A stretch of DNA of 64,000 nt from Anaerobiospirillum thomasii (GTDB taxonomy: Bacteria > Pseudomonadota > Gammaproteobacteria > Enterobacterales > Succinivibrionaceae): the NCBI RefSeq assembly GCF_900445255.1, contig NZ_UAPU01000005.1, positions 445,001 through 509,000 of the forward strand. Direction: 5' to 3'. The notes beneath the pieces were generated by a model. That model worked only from the letters and a program-made list of their open reading frames with translations, made no database searches and was not told the origin of the DNA. The translations under genes and the position numbers were made by a program. How positions within the stretch are numbered: the first letter of the stretch is position 1; every line of letters begins with the position of its first letter. Shown piece by piece: positions 46,047-55,181 of the stretch.

Positions 46047-46223
46047 AACATGCTCCTTTTTATATATAAGTCATGCTTATATTTTAAAGCCTTTAAAAAA
46101 GTTATCTAGTATTTTTACTAATTTTTCTTCAAAGTTTGAGCCATTTAGTCTTTTAAAGGCTCAGCCATGGGCTTTTTTATTAAAATGTTCTTGATAACAG
46201 TAACACTTTTTGTAAAAAAGCCA

Positions 46224-46718
46224 CTATACCCCGCTCTTTGACAGACGATGGGCCTGACGCCTTTCTTTAAAAAAGCTCTGTAGCATATGTGCACATTCAC
46301 TTTGCAGTATACCGCCTTTAAAGTGTATCTGATGATTGTGCCTTGTATCATTGATAATATTAAAGACACTGCTGCACGCTCCCGTCTTTAAATCAAAGGC
46401 CCCAAAATATAAATTATCAATGCGCGCATGTATCATAGCTCCTGTGCACATAAGACATGGCTCAAGCGTTACATACATATTAAGCTTTACAAGGCGGTAG
46501 TTGCCAATACTGATGCCAGCCTTGCGCATTGCTGCAATTTCAGCATGAGCACTTGGATCACTGTCAGTAATCACGCGGTTCATGCCAGAGCCTATAATAC
46601 TGCCTTTATCATCAACAATAACAGCTCCCACCGGTACCTCGCCAAGGCTATAGGCTATTTTAGCCTGCTCAAGAGCAAGGCGCATATAAAACTCATGATC
46701 TACGGCAGTCTCAGACAT
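46224..46718 (-). CDS. tadA: tRNA-specific adenosine deaminase TadA
   Basis: Converts A34 to inosine in tRNA-Arg(ACG). 164 aa. Zinc-site motifs HAE (His58-Ala-Glu60, SAHAEIAAMRKAG) and PCLMC (Cys88, Cys91; LEPCLMCTGAMIHARI). ATG start. The next gene (JetD-like) lies ~180 bp downstream. Length is normal for the family. Confidence 0.95.
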   Translation of the reverse strand: MSETAVDHEFYMRLALEQAKIAYSLGEVPVGAVIVDDKGSIIGSGMNRVITDSDPSAHAEIAAMRKAGISIGNYRLVKLNMYVTLEPCLMCTGAMIHARIDNLYFGAFDLKTGACSSVFNIINDTRHNHQIHFKGGILQSECAHMLQSFFKERRQAHRLSKSGV

Positions 46719-46815
46719 ATGTATAAAAATACTGTTGCTTATAAAATATCAATTATTATAGAAGATTATATATAAAAAGGCTTTAGATGAGTGACATAAA
46801 TTACAAAAGAGAGGA

Positions 46816-46842
46816 TAAAGGCAGGAGAGCCCTGCCTTTTTA
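46816..46842 (-). terminator. Terminator of the thi operon
   Basis: AAAGGCAGG-gagagc-CCTGCCTTT about 16 bp past the thiH stop; T-rich on both sides. Confidence 0.7.
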
Positions 46843-46856
46843 AAGTTCTGCCCCTA

Positions 46857-47981
46857 TCAGATGGCTTTGAAGTATGAGGTTGAGGCATCATGGAATACTG
46901 CCTCAAGACCGTTGATGTGCAGTGCCTTGACTACCTCATCTACGCTTCTGTCATCATTTACAGACCACTGCTCAAGATATTTACCCTTGTTGGCATAACC
47001 ACCAGGCTCTGTTGATGAACCTGCTGATACTGCTGTAATACCAAGAGGAATAACCATATCTCTAAACTCTGCACTCTCACGGGTGGAGATGGTCAGATCA
47101 AGCTCATTGTCAAAAATGCGCCAGGCACAAATAAGCTGTACAAGCTTGGCATCATTCATAGGGAACTTAGGCTCATAGCCACCTGTGGCAGGACGCAGAC
47201 GCGGGAAGGAGACTGACAGACGTGTCTTGTAGTAATGCTCGCGCATATATAAAACATGCATAGCCACAGCACACAGATCTACCTTCCAGTCATAAAGACC
47301 GATAAGAGCGCCAAGACCCACCTTGTCAATACCTGCCTTGCCAAGACGATCAGGTGTCTCCATACGAAAACGCATGTCAGTCTTTTTACCGGCTAAATGA
47401 TTTTCCTTATAGCACTGAGGATGATAGGTCTCCTGATAGACAGAGACGCTGTCAAGACCAAGCTCTTTGAGCTCAGCATAATCCTCAGTCTCTAAAGGCT
47501 GAACCTCCATCTGCAGATAGGCTGCATACTCTTTAACAATTGGCAGTACCTGCCTAAAATACTCCATACCGCCACGGCGTGAGTTTTCACCTGTCACTAA
47601 CAGAATATTCTCATAGCCCATCTCATTAATGGCAATACACTCCTGTCTTATCTCATCTAAGGTAAGTACAGTACGGTGAAATTTATTGTCGGCTGAAAAC
47701 CCACAGTAACGGCATTTGTTGCTGCAAAGATTGGTCAGATACAATGGCAGATACATATTTACAGTGCGGCCAAAACGGCGGCGTGTAAGCTGCATTGACA
47801 TTGAAGCCATCTCTTTTAGATAGTGAATGCGGGCATTTTCAGAGATTAAAGCCGCAAAATCTGTAACATCAAGATTAAAACCTTTAGCAAGAGCTCTTTC
47901 CACATCACTGTCTGTTCTTGAATCTACAAGAGTGCGGAATTTATCCACATCAATCTTGGAGATTTCATCATAAAAGCTCAT
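46857..47981 (-). CDS. thiH: 2-iminoacetate synthase ThiH
   Basis: Radical-SAM enzyme that cleaves tyrosine to dehydroglycine (2-iminoacetate) for the thiazole ring; oxygen-sensitive. 374 aa. The 4Fe-4S motif is CxxxCxxC at Cys86, Cys90 and Cys93 (NLCSNKCRYCGF). Also YLPLYLTN before it and RPATGGYEP later. The start shares one base with the thiG stop (TAATG). ThiH rather than the glycine oxidase ThiO suits anaerobic life. Last gene of the operon. Confidence 0.95.
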   Translation of the reverse strand: MSFYDEISKIDVDKFRTLVDSRTDSDVERALAKGFNLDVTDFAALISENARIHYLKEMASMSMQLTRRRFGRTVNMYLPLYLTNLCSNKCRYCGFSADNKFHRTVLTLDEIRQECIAINEMGYENILLVTGENSRRGGMEYFRQVLPIVKEYAAYLQMEVQPLETEDYAELKELGLDSVSVYQETYHPQCYKENHLAGKKTDMRFRMETPDRLGKAGIDKVGLGALIGLYDWKVDLCAVAMHVLYMREHYYKTRLSVSFPRLRPATGGYEPKFPMNDAKLVQLICAWRIFDNELDLTISTRESAEFRDMVIPLGITAVSAGSSTEPGGYANKGKYLEQWSVNDDRSVDEVVKALHINGLEAVFHDASTSYFKAI

Positions 47982-48763
47982 TACTGCATAGCCTCCTCAA
48001 GAAACTTTTCCATAGGAGATGTGGCGCTGGCACTGTCTAAAACGCCGGCCAGACCCGCAAGATATCCCTCGCGTCCAGCCTCACAGGCCTTTTTAAAGGC
48101 ACTTGCCATAAGCACAGGATCTCTTGCTGCGGCTATAGCTGTATTGACCATGACTGCATCGGCACCTATTTCAAATGACTCACTAGCATGTGACGGAGTT
48201 CCGATACCGGCATCAATGATGACAGGTACACAGGCTTCCTTGATAATAATCTTTAAAAACGGCAGTGTCTCAAGTCCGCGGGCAGAGCCAATAGGAGCCC
48301 CTAAAGGCATAACGGCGGCCACACCGCACTCTTGTAGCGCACGGCACAGTGAAGGGTCGGCAGAGCAGTAGGCAAATACGGCAAAGTCCTGTGCTACAAG
48401 CTCTTTACAGGCATTTAATGTCTCAACAGGATCTGGCAGCAGATATTTCTGATCAGGATGCACCTCAACCTTGATCCAGTTGGTGCCAAGAGCCTCGCGT
48501 GAGAGCTGTGCTGCATAGATTGCCTCCTTGGCATTGCGCGCACCTGAGGTATTTGGCATTAAAGTAATGTTAAGATCTTTTAGCGGCTTTATAATGCTGT
48601 CAGTCTGACCCTTTATATCCACTCTTTTAATAGCCATAGTGGCAATCTGAGCACCTGAGGCCTGTGTCGCTCTGTAAAGAAAATCTGCAGAGGCATATTT
48701 GCCTGTACCTACAATAAGGCGGGAATCAAACTCACGACCTGCCAGAACCAATTTGTCACTCAT
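47981..48763 (-). CDS. thiG: Thiazole synthase ThiG
   Basis: Forms the thiazole phosphate from DXP, dehydroglycine and ThiS-thiocarboxylate. 260 aa from the ATG at 48763. That start is chosen because the AGGAGG ribosome site lies 6 nt upstream, inside the last codons of thiS. A TIM-barrel with LIVGTGKYAS at the start, VEVHPDQKYLLPD, MPLGAPIGSARGL and VIIDAGIGTPSHA. The active-site Lys is expected in the WIKVEV strand. Confidence 0.95.
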   Translation of the reverse strand: MSDKLVLAGREFDSRLIVGTGKYASADFLYRATQASGAQIATMAIKRVDIKGQTDSIIKPLKDLNITLMPNTSGARNAKEAIYAAQLSREALGTNWIKVEVHPDQKYLLPDPVETLNACKELVAQDFAVFAYCSADPSLCRALQECGVAAVMPLGAPIGSARGLETLPFLKIIIKEACVPVIIDAGIGTPSHASESFEIGADAVMVNTAIAAARDPVLMASAFKKACEAGREGYLAGLAGVLDSASATSPMEKFLEEAMQ

Positions 48764-48764
48764 A

Positions 48765-48965
48765 TCAACCTCCTGCAACTAGTGTGAAAACATCAAGGTT
48801 CATACCCTCTTCAAGTACAAACTCACTCCATGTGCTTTTGGGCACAATACGCTCATCAACGCTTGCTGCACAGCCCTCTAACTCTATGTCATGCTGCGTA
48901 ACAAAACTCAAAAGCGTTGTGCCGCTGTCAACTTCAATCAACTGACCGTTAAAAGTAATTTTCAT
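48765..48965 (-). CDS. thiS: Sulfur carrier protein ThiS
   Basis: Ubiquitin-like carrier whose C-terminal Gly is adenylated by ThiF and converted to a thiocarboxylate. 66 aa ending VAGG. The codons for the final Ala-Gly-Gly (GCAGGAGGT) also form the ribosome site of thiG, coupling the two. 10 bp after thiF. Confidence 0.94.
   Translation of the reverse strand: MKITFNGQLIEVDSGTTLLSFVTQHDIELEGCAASVDERIVPKSTWSEFVLEEGMNLDVFTLVAGG
48768..48776 (-). promoter_or_regulatory. thiG ribosome binding site inside the thiS Gly-Gly codons
   Basis: GCAGGAGGT codes for Ala-Gly-Gly of ThiS and contains a perfect AGGAGG 6 nt before the thiG ATG. Confidence 0.8.
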
Positions 48966-48975
48966 ATAACTCCTG

Positions 48976-49692
48976 TTAACCTGCGCAGCATGTACAGTTT
49001 ACATCACGCGCAAGCTCCATCTTTCTTACTGTAAAGTTCTTAAGGTCAAAAAGATGCATAATTCCGCAGGCATCTGTGTTGCCATTTAACATCTGCAGAG
49101 CCAGCATGGCACAGGATGATGACATCATGGCAGCGGCAGGTCCTAAAATACCCTTTAGCTCAAGATTGCCCACAGTTCCTGTCATACACTGATAACAGCC
49201 ATATCTGTCTACAAAATCCTGACTTGAGAATAACAGTCCCATCATAATGCCGCGATAGGCACCGACAGATGTGTGAATAAAATCAATCCTCTGCTTTAAA
49301 CACAGCTCATTTAACAAAAGACGTGTTGGCATATTGTCACTAAGATCCATGATAAGATCGCAGCCTCTGGCAAAAGAGTCAAAATTATCGCGTGTTATTT
49401 TTTCAAAACACACAATATCTGTGCTCTTATCAAGAGCCTTGAGCTCACGCATGGCACTTTGTGTCTTGGAGTGACCCACATCATCCTCTCTGTAGAGAAT
49501 CTGTCGGTGCAGATTGGACAGGGAGACCTCATCGCTGTCACTTATGTGCAAGGAGCCAACTCCAGCTCCTGTCAAAAGCAGTGAACACAGCCCGCCAAGG
49601 CCGCCTACTCCTACAATGCCTACTCTTTTTTGTTTTAGAAGATCTGTGCTTTTGGCAAAATCATCTAGCATTTCCTGACGGCTGTGACGCAT
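48976..49692 (-). CDS. thiF: ThiS adenylyltransferase ThiF
   Basis: E1-like enzyme that adenylates the ThiS C-terminus. 238 aa. The nucleotide loop GIVGVGGLGGLCS is at about 25-37, DSDEVSLSNLHRQILY follows, and Zn-type Cys pairs stand in CYQCMTG and CTCCAG. Its ATG overlaps the thiDE stop by one base. HesA/MoeB relatives exist, but operon position fixes the role. Confidence 0.93.
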   Translation of the reverse strand: MRHSRQEMLDDFAKSTDLLKQKRVGIVGVGGLGGLCSLLLTGAGVGSLHISDSDEVSLSNLHRQILYREDDVGHSKTQSAMRELKALDKSTDIVCFEKITRDNFDSFARGCDLIMDLSDNMPTRLLLNELCLKQRIDFIHTSVGAYRGIMMGLLFSSQDFVDRYGCYQCMTGTVGNLELKGILGPAAAMMSSSCAMLALQMLNGNTDACGIMHLFDLKNFTVRKMELARDVNCTCCAG

Positions 49693-51191
49693 TACACATT
49701 ATCTCCGCCAGAGCCCACAAGCTTAAGCCAGAGCTGTGCCTCAATATTAGGATCATCGGCTTTGGTAATAGCTGTAATTACAGCAACAGAGCCAACATTA
49801 GTACCAAGCACATCATCTAGCATTTCCTTTTTAATACCGCCTATGGCCACTGTAGGGATTACATTGTCCATAAGCTTTGCCATATAGGCAAGACGTGAGA
49901 CACCCTGAGGCTTTGACGGCATTACCTTTGAGTTTGTAGGATAGATATGACCTAGAGCTATATATGATGGCTTTAATGAGACAGCCTTTAACAGCTCATA
50001 CATGCCATGGGTTGACACACCAAGGCGCAGACCGCTGTCACGGATTTTTGCAATATCAGCCTCTTTTAGATCCTCCATGCCAAGGTGAACACCATAGGCG
50101 CCGGCCTTGATGGCAAGCTCATAATGATCATCAATAAAGACACGGGCTTTATAGGCTTTACCTAAATTTACAGCTCTTACAATCTGATCGTATAAATCAG
50201 CTCTGTTTTTATCCTTAATGCGCAGCTGTATGGTCTTGACACCAAGGGCAATAAGTCTTTCTACCCATGAGGCATCATCCACTACAGGATAAAGTCCCAT
50301 GCGCATAGGACATGGCGCAAAGGCAGTATCTGAGACAGGAAAACCATCTTCATAGACACGTGGCAGCAGATCAAGTGATGAAACAAAGCCGTTGTGACCT
50401 ACAGGTGCTCTGTATCTGTGCTCATCTATAGCTGTATTGACAATACCTGAGTAGACATAACCCTTGGCAAGCACAGCTGCATCAAAGCTCTCATAACCCT
50501 GTGCTACAAGTGCAGCTAAAGCTGATGATAAGGCACAGCCGCCGCCATGGGCGCCATCACCCTCTTTTTTATCACTCTCCATGAAAAACTCAAGTGAGCC
50601 ATTGGCAAAATAATCTTTGGCTGTACTCTGAGCCTGATTATGACCGCCCTTGATGATAATGGTATCAAGGCCTTTATCTAAAAAGAAACGGGATAGCTCT
50701 TTGACACCCTTTTGCTCAAAGTCCTCCATAGTCCATGAGGCAAGCTCAAGCGCCTCTGGCAGATTTGGAGTAAAGATAGTGCATCTTTTTAAAATTCTGT
50801 CAAGATTGGCTTTAAGATCGGCGCTTTTGAGCTCACCTGCTGTAGCTGTAAGCACAGGATCCCATATAACAGCTGCATCTTTAAGCTCATTCTCAAGAGC
50901 ATCAAGTAAAATATCAAGTGTGCTCTGAGCTGATACCAGACCTACCTTGACGGCACTTACTTTGTTTTCATAATCTTCACTTACAAGAGACAGACTCTTT
51001 TTAAACAGAGCATCATCTGTAGGCACTACAGATGCCACCTGCTTTAAAGACTGAGCGGTAAGAGCTGTAGTGCATGGCATGGCAAAGCCACCGTTTTCAT
51101 GTATGGTAATACAGTCGGCGGTGATTCCGGCGCCACCGCCGGAATCAAGACCTGCCACTACTAATACAAGAGGTCTTTTATTATTTAACAT
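49692..51191 (-). CDS. thiDE: Fused HMP(-P) kinase / thiamine-phosphate synthase ThiDE
   Basis: One 499-aa protein with two enzymes. Residues about 1-260 are ThiD (LVVAGLDSGGGAGITADCITI, PCTTALTAQ, IIKGGH, GGGCALSSALAALVAQG), phosphorylating hydroxymethylpyrimidine. Residues about 298-499 are ThiE (GLYPVVDDASWVERLIALG, IQLRIKDK, FIDDHYELAIKAGAYGVHLG, ALGHIYPTNSK, VAIGGI), joining pyrimidine and thiazole. The start ATG lies inside the last thiC codons (11-bp overlap). No break between the halves, so it is a genuine fusion. Confidence 0.95.
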   Translation of the reverse strand: MLNNKRPLVLVVAGLDSGGGAGITADCITIHENGGFAMPCTTALTAQSLKQVASVVPTDDALFKKSLSLVSEDYENKVSAVKVGLVSAQSTLDILLDALENELKDAAVIWDPVLTATAGELKSADLKANLDRILKRCTIFTPNLPEALELASWTMEDFEQKGVKELSRFFLDKGLDTIIIKGGHNQAQSTAKDYFANGSLEFFMESDKKEGDGAHGGGCALSSALAALVAQGYESFDAAVLAKGYVYSGIVNTAIDEHRYRAPVGHNGFVSSLDLLPRVYEDGFPVSDTAFAPCPMRMGLYPVVDDASWVERLIALGVKTIQLRIKDKNRADLYDQIVRAVNLGKAYKARVFIDDHYELAIKAGAYGVHLGMEDLKEADIAKIRDSGLRLGVSTHGMYELLKAVSLKPSYIALGHIYPTNSKVMPSKPQGVSRLAYMAKLMDNVIPTVAIGGIKKEMLDDVLGTNVGSVAVITAITKADDPNIEAQLWLKLVGSGGDNV

Positions 51192-52704
51192 TAAATTCTG
51201 CCTTTAATCTGCGGTTTAATCTGATTGGACAAAATCTTGGGCCACACATGGAGCAGAAGCTTGGCTCATGGGCACAGTCATCTGGCATCTGAGCGCGCCA
51301 TACTGAGTAGGCATGCTGTGGATCAAGTGACAGTGCAAACTGGTCATACCATCTAAACTCATTTCTGGCGCGTGACAGAGCATCGTCACGTAATCTGGCC
51401 ATTGGCAGACCCTTGGCCACGTCGGCTGCATGGGCTGCAATCTTATAGGTGATAAGACCCTGCTTTACATCCTCAGGTGTCGGCAGAGCCAGGTGCTCAG
51501 CTGGAGTTACATAGCAGAGCATGGCTGTACCGCGATGGGCAATATTGGTAGCACCAATGGCTGAGGTAATGTGATCAAAGCCTGGAGCAATATCTGTAAC
51601 CAGAGGGCCTAAGGTATAGAATGGAGCTTCATGGCACAGCTCATCCTCAAGATCCTGGTTTTCATAAACCTTATCAAGAGATACATGGCCTGGACCTTCA
51701 ATAAAGCACTGTACACCACGCTCACGGCAGCGCAGAGCCAGCTTGCCAATAGCCTCAAGCTCACCATACTGTGCCTTGTCACAGGCATCGGCAATGGCAC
51801 CAGGACGCAGACCGTCACCTAAGGATAAGGCTACATCGTATTTGGCACAGATCTCCATAATCTCATCAAAGTGCTCATAGGCAAGGTTCTGTGCATTCTG
51901 ACGCATCATAACGCTGGCCATTACTGAGCCGCCTCTTGATACAATACCTAAAATACGACGGGCAGCATGAGGCAGAAGCTCGCGCAGAAGACCTGCGTGA
52001 ATGGTGAAGTAGTCAACACCCTGACGAGCCTGATCGGTAATTACATCTCTAAAAAGCTCCCAGGTGATCTTGGCAGGATCGCCGCCGGCTCTGTCTAAGG
52101 TCTCATAGATTGGCACAGTACCAATTGGTACAGGAGAGGCACGTAAGATAGCCTCACGCAGAGCACCTATATTGTCAATACCTGTTGACAGATCCATAAC
52201 GGTATCAGCACCGTGTTTTAAAGCCAGGCGCAGTTTGCCGATTTCCTCATCAAAACCTGATGATACAGATGATGCGCCTATATTGGCATTAACCTTTACC
52301 GAAAACTTCTTACCTATGATCATAGGCTCGGTTTCTGCGTGATTGATATTTGATGGAATAACAGCATGACCCTTGGCCACTTCCTGTCTTACCATCTCGG
52401 CACTAAAGGCCATGTCATCGCCATATTTGAAAGACTCACGGATGGCAATAAATTCCATCTCAGGGGTGATAATGTTCTCGCGGGCAAGCTCAAGCTGAGT
52501 TTTGTGATCAACTCTTTTTGAAATCCATGGAGCACGCAGCTTAGGTAATTCCTTGGCGTTTACATCAGGACCCTCTACAGTAGATACAAGCAGTGTTTCT
52601 TTGTTGGTAAGAGTAATTTTATTGAATGGAACCTGAATAGACGGGTCAGAACCCTCGATGTATATTCTCTTGATGTCTGGATTGAATGTCTTAGCTGTAG
52701 CCAT
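51181..52704 (-). CDS. thiC: Phosphomethylpyrimidine synthase ThiC
   Basis: Radical-SAM-type enzyme turning AIR into HMP-P. I use the ATG at 52704 (507 aa) because the AAGGAG then lies 10 nt upstream; an ATG three codons earlier is only 1 nt from it. Segments: ANIGASSVSSGFDEEIGKL, SLGDGLRPGAIADACD, EGPGHVSL and the C-terminal cluster motif CSMCGPRFC. Shorter than E. coli ThiC (631 aa), lacking part of the N-terminal domain, as in many bacteria. First gene of the operon, under a TPP riboswitch. Confidence 0.94.
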   Translation of the reverse strand: MATAKTFNPDIKRIYIEGSDPSIQVPFNKITLTNKETLLVSTVEGPDVNAKELPKLRAPWISKRVDHKTQLELARENIITPEMEFIAIRESFKYGDDMAFSAEMVRQEVAKGHAVIPSNINHAETEPMIIGKKFSVKVNANIGASSVSSGFDEEIGKLRLALKHGADTVMDLSTGIDNIGALREAILRASPVPIGTVPIYETLDRAGGDPAKITWELFRDVITDQARQGVDYFTIHAGLLRELLPHAARRILGIVSRGGSVMASVMMRQNAQNLAYEHFDEIMEICAKYDVALSLGDGLRPGAIADACDKAQYGELEAIGKLALRCRERGVQCFIEGPGHVSLDKVYENQDLEDELCHEAPFYTLGPLVTDIAPGFDHITSAIGATNIAHRGTAMLCYVTPAEHLALPTPEDVKQGLITYKIAAHAADVAKGLPMARLRDDALSRARNEFRWYDQFALSLDPQHAYSVWRAQMPDDCAHEPSFCSMCGPRFCPIRLNRRLKAEFNVK

Positions 52705-52707
52705 ATC

Positions 52708-52746
52708 CGGCATGCTCCTTATAAAAATGTGGTTTACGACATGCCG
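52708..52746 (-). promoter_or_regulatory. Hairpin covering the thiC start region
   Basis: CGGCATG (52740-52746) can pair with CATGCCG (52708-52714), directly after the AAGGAG at 52715-52720. It probably forms the riboswitch expression platform that hides the initiation site. Confidence 0.6.
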
Positions 52747-52750
52747 AAGT

Positions 52751-52840
52751 CTTGTTTCCTACGCAGAGATTACTCTTTTCAGGTACAACGGATTTTGTAT
52801 TTTCATACAATCTCAGCCGCTAACACGGCACTCCGACAAG
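52751..52840 (-). ncRNA. TPP riboswitch (THI element)
   Basis: Minus strand: P1 arms CTTGT/ACAAG close a core with CGGAGTGCC, GCGGCTGAGAT, ACCTGAAAAGAGTAATCTCTGCGTAGGAA. These match the conserved THI-box words GGGUGC, CUGAGA, ACCUGA and GCGUAGGGA (with small deviations). Located 47 nt before the thiC start. Binding of thiamine diphosphate should switch the operon off. Confidence 0.92.
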
Positions 52841-52995
52841 TTTTATGTATTATGTGATCTAAATCGTTAAGATGCAAGAGCTTTAAAAGACAAAGTATCA
52901 TATGCATAACTTTATCATTTGCTATACAAATGCACATTTGTTAAAAAAGAAAAGATATAAGGGATTTGGCACAAGGATAATGATCTTTATCTAAG

Positions 52996-53033
52996 ATGCA
53001 CCTGCATCTATTGAACAGCAGGTGCATATTTTT
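52996..53033. terminator. Hairpin between the riboswitch leader and the diguanylate cyclase gene
   Basis: ATGCACCTGC...GCAGGTGCAT (10-bp stem), ATTTTTAT on the plus side. Could end the minus-strand cyclase gene or plus-strand transcripts. Confidence 0.6.
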
Positions 53034-53043
53034 ATATGGGGCC

Positions 53044-54642
53044 CTATGCCTCTTTATACTGACAGGCTTTGTTGCGGCCTGTGTTTTTAGCATCATACAG
53101 AGCGGCATCGGCCTGTGAGATAAGCTCGTTGCAGGTAATGTGGCTGACACTGTCTTTTTCATCAATAACAGTAGAGACACCAATACTTACAGTAATATAG
53201 CGTGTGCTGTAGGCAGGATGTGGAATCTTGAGATTCTCCACGCCACTGCACAGTCTCTGAGCTACGCTAAGCGCATTTTCCTTTGAAATATCAGGCAGGA
53301 TAATGCAGAACTCCTCACCACCATAGCGATAGACATGATCTTCCTTGCACACATTCTCACGCAGGTATTTGGCAATCTCAAAGAGTACCTGATCACCGCG
53401 CAGATGGCCTGCTGTATCATTGACAAGCTTGAAGAAGTCAATATCAACCATAAGTACAGCAACATTTTTAAGCACAATGTCACGTGAGTCATCAAGAAAT
53501 TTATTTAAAGAGCGTCTATTGTGTACCTTGGTCAGATCATCAACAAAGGTAATAACCTTAAGCTCATCAAATTTCTCTGACAGATACTCATTTTGTGCGT
53601 TCACAGAGTTATAGCGATAAAGTATAGGATAGAGCATCTCAAAGATATCCTCTGCCTCTTTTAAATTAGTACGCGGCAGTTCCTTTGGCATTTTCAGATG
53701 CACTTTGAAATACTCAATAACAAAGCTCATGGCTCGCAGCGGTTTTACGAATATTATGAATAAAACCACATGCTCTATGGCAAGCAGTACTAAAAAGATA
53801 CTGTAGGTCATAGATAAAAGAGTGCTGACCTTGTTAATTTCCTGATTTAAATTGGTAAGTCTGTATTTTAAGGTCATCTCCTCAAGTGAGTAATATGACT
53901 GAGCTGCATTGTCCACCATCTTTAAAATATTGCTGTAGTGCTCGTCAAATATCTTAAACTTATCCTCCATGATGGTAAGAGAGGTCTCAATAGGCATAAC
54001 CTTAAGGCGCAGAGAGCTGCAGCGCTTATACAATACGCCACTTGAATAGTCTGAGAGTACCTTGTCGCATATTTCATCAATAGGCTCCTGCAGACTGTTG
54101 AGTCTTTCTTTAATGTTATTTAGATTAAAGCCAAAGCGGTTTGACAGATCTATATGAATAAAAGAATCTTTGCTGCCTACAAGATTTATATTGGTTATAC
54201 GATAGATATCAAGCAGATCATCTAACATCATAAGCCACTGATTTGAGAGCTTTGAGTAGGCAAAGGTCAGCTCATTGCGCTGCACTATAAAAGAATCAAG
54301 CTCGATTTTTATATCTCTTAAATCACTTACCAGCTTTTTATTGCTCTCCTTATGCTCGATATTCTTAAGCAGCATTTTAATTTCTTCATAAGAGTCATTG
54401 GCAACAAGGATTGAGGCAAAGCCCATAAGATAGACTTTATGATTGATCGTATTTAAAAAGGTAATGGTATCTTTAACTGTTGCTACCTTAGGAACAATTT
54501 CCTCCTGGAAATTGTCAGCTTTATCCTTGATGGTATAAATGTCGCGACCTAGAAATAAAACGGAAAGTATAATAAGAATAAGTACAGGCAGAACAACTAT
54601 AAGACCATATGTTCTAAGCGATAGTACTGGTCCGTTTCTCAT
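53044..54642 (-). CDS. Membrane diguanylate cyclase (GGDEF)
   Basis: Synthesises cyclic di-GMP. 532 aa: TM1 about 10-32 (YGLIVVLPVLILIILSVLFLG), a helical periplasmic sensor about 33-270, TM2 about 275-298 (YSIFLVLLAIEHVVLFIIFV), then a GGDEF domain from about 365. The active-site loop is YRYGGEEF (GGEEF at 441-445), with FVDDLTKVHNRRSL and VDIDFFKLVND upstream. The inhibitory I-site RxxD is not present: the position reads CKED. ATG start. No neighbours point to an output. Confidence 0.93.
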   Translation of the reverse strand: MRNGPVLSLRTYGLIVVLPVLILIILSVLFLGRDIYTIKDKADNFQEEIVPKVATVKDTITFLNTINHKVYLMGFASILVANDSYEEIKMLLKNIEHKESNKKLVSDLRDIKIELDSFIVQRNELTFAYSKLSNQWLMMLDDLLDIYRITNINLVGSKDSFIHIDLSNRFGFNLNNIKERLNSLQEPIDEICDKVLSDYSSGVLYKRCSSLRLKVMPIETSLTIMEDKFKIFDEHYSNILKMVDNAAQSYYSLEEMTLKYRLTNLNQEINKVSTLLSMTYSIFLVLLAIEHVVLFIIFVKPLRAMSFVIEYFKVHLKMPKELPRTNLKEAEDIFEMLYPILYRYNSVNAQNEYLSEKFDELKVITFVDDLTKVHNRRSLNKFLDDSRDIVLKNVAVLMVDIDFFKLVNDTAGHLRGDQVLFEIAKYLRENVCKEDHVYRYGGEEFCIILPDISKENALSVAQRLCSGVENLKIPHPAYSTRYITVSIGVSTVIDEKDSVSHITCNELISQADAALYDAKNTGRNKACQYKEA

Positions 54643-55101
54643 ACCGACCTCTCATAAAGTATAAAAATAAAATTTTGCTAAGAGAATACATATAACATAA
54701 TTTCAATTAAAAACAACAACATACATCATAGAAAGCCACGGCACCCACTACTTAAATTACAAAATTGCAAAGTGCATCAAAAAAAATTTATCTGACAGAT
54801 TAAAAGAGGATTTTATGCTACACGCTGTATGCTGTGCATTTTCATAAAAATGTCAGGAACAGGAGGCTGTAGAAAGGTTTTATAGGCTATAGAGTGATAC
54901 GCAATAGATAACCTAAAATCAGAGCTTATTTTAAAAGCCAGGTTCAGACTTTAAGATGCAGGGACCAAAAATGACAGTCGTAGAATCTTTAGTTACTGCA
55001 ATAGATACAAAAGCTTAAATGGTATTAACAATAGTTACAGAGAATGCACTAAAAACTGCGCAAACAAAGATAATTATTAAGGACTATGCCCCAAACCCCA
55101 T
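54643..55101. other. Spacer between kdsB and the cyclase gene
   Basis: About 460 bp, no ORF with start signals. It must contain the cyclase promoter. Nothing else recognised. Confidence 0.45.
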
Positions 55102-55143
55102 AAAAAACGGAGCATTATCTTTATTAAAAAAAGCCCCGTTTAA
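55102..55143 (-). terminator. Terminator of lpxK-kdsB
   Basis: Minus strand AAACGGGGC...GCTCCGTTT (one mismatch) then TTTA, 40 bp past the kdsB stop. Confidence 0.7.
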
Positions 55144-55181
55144 TTTAAGTGATTATTCACATAGGCTATAAAAACTTTAGA

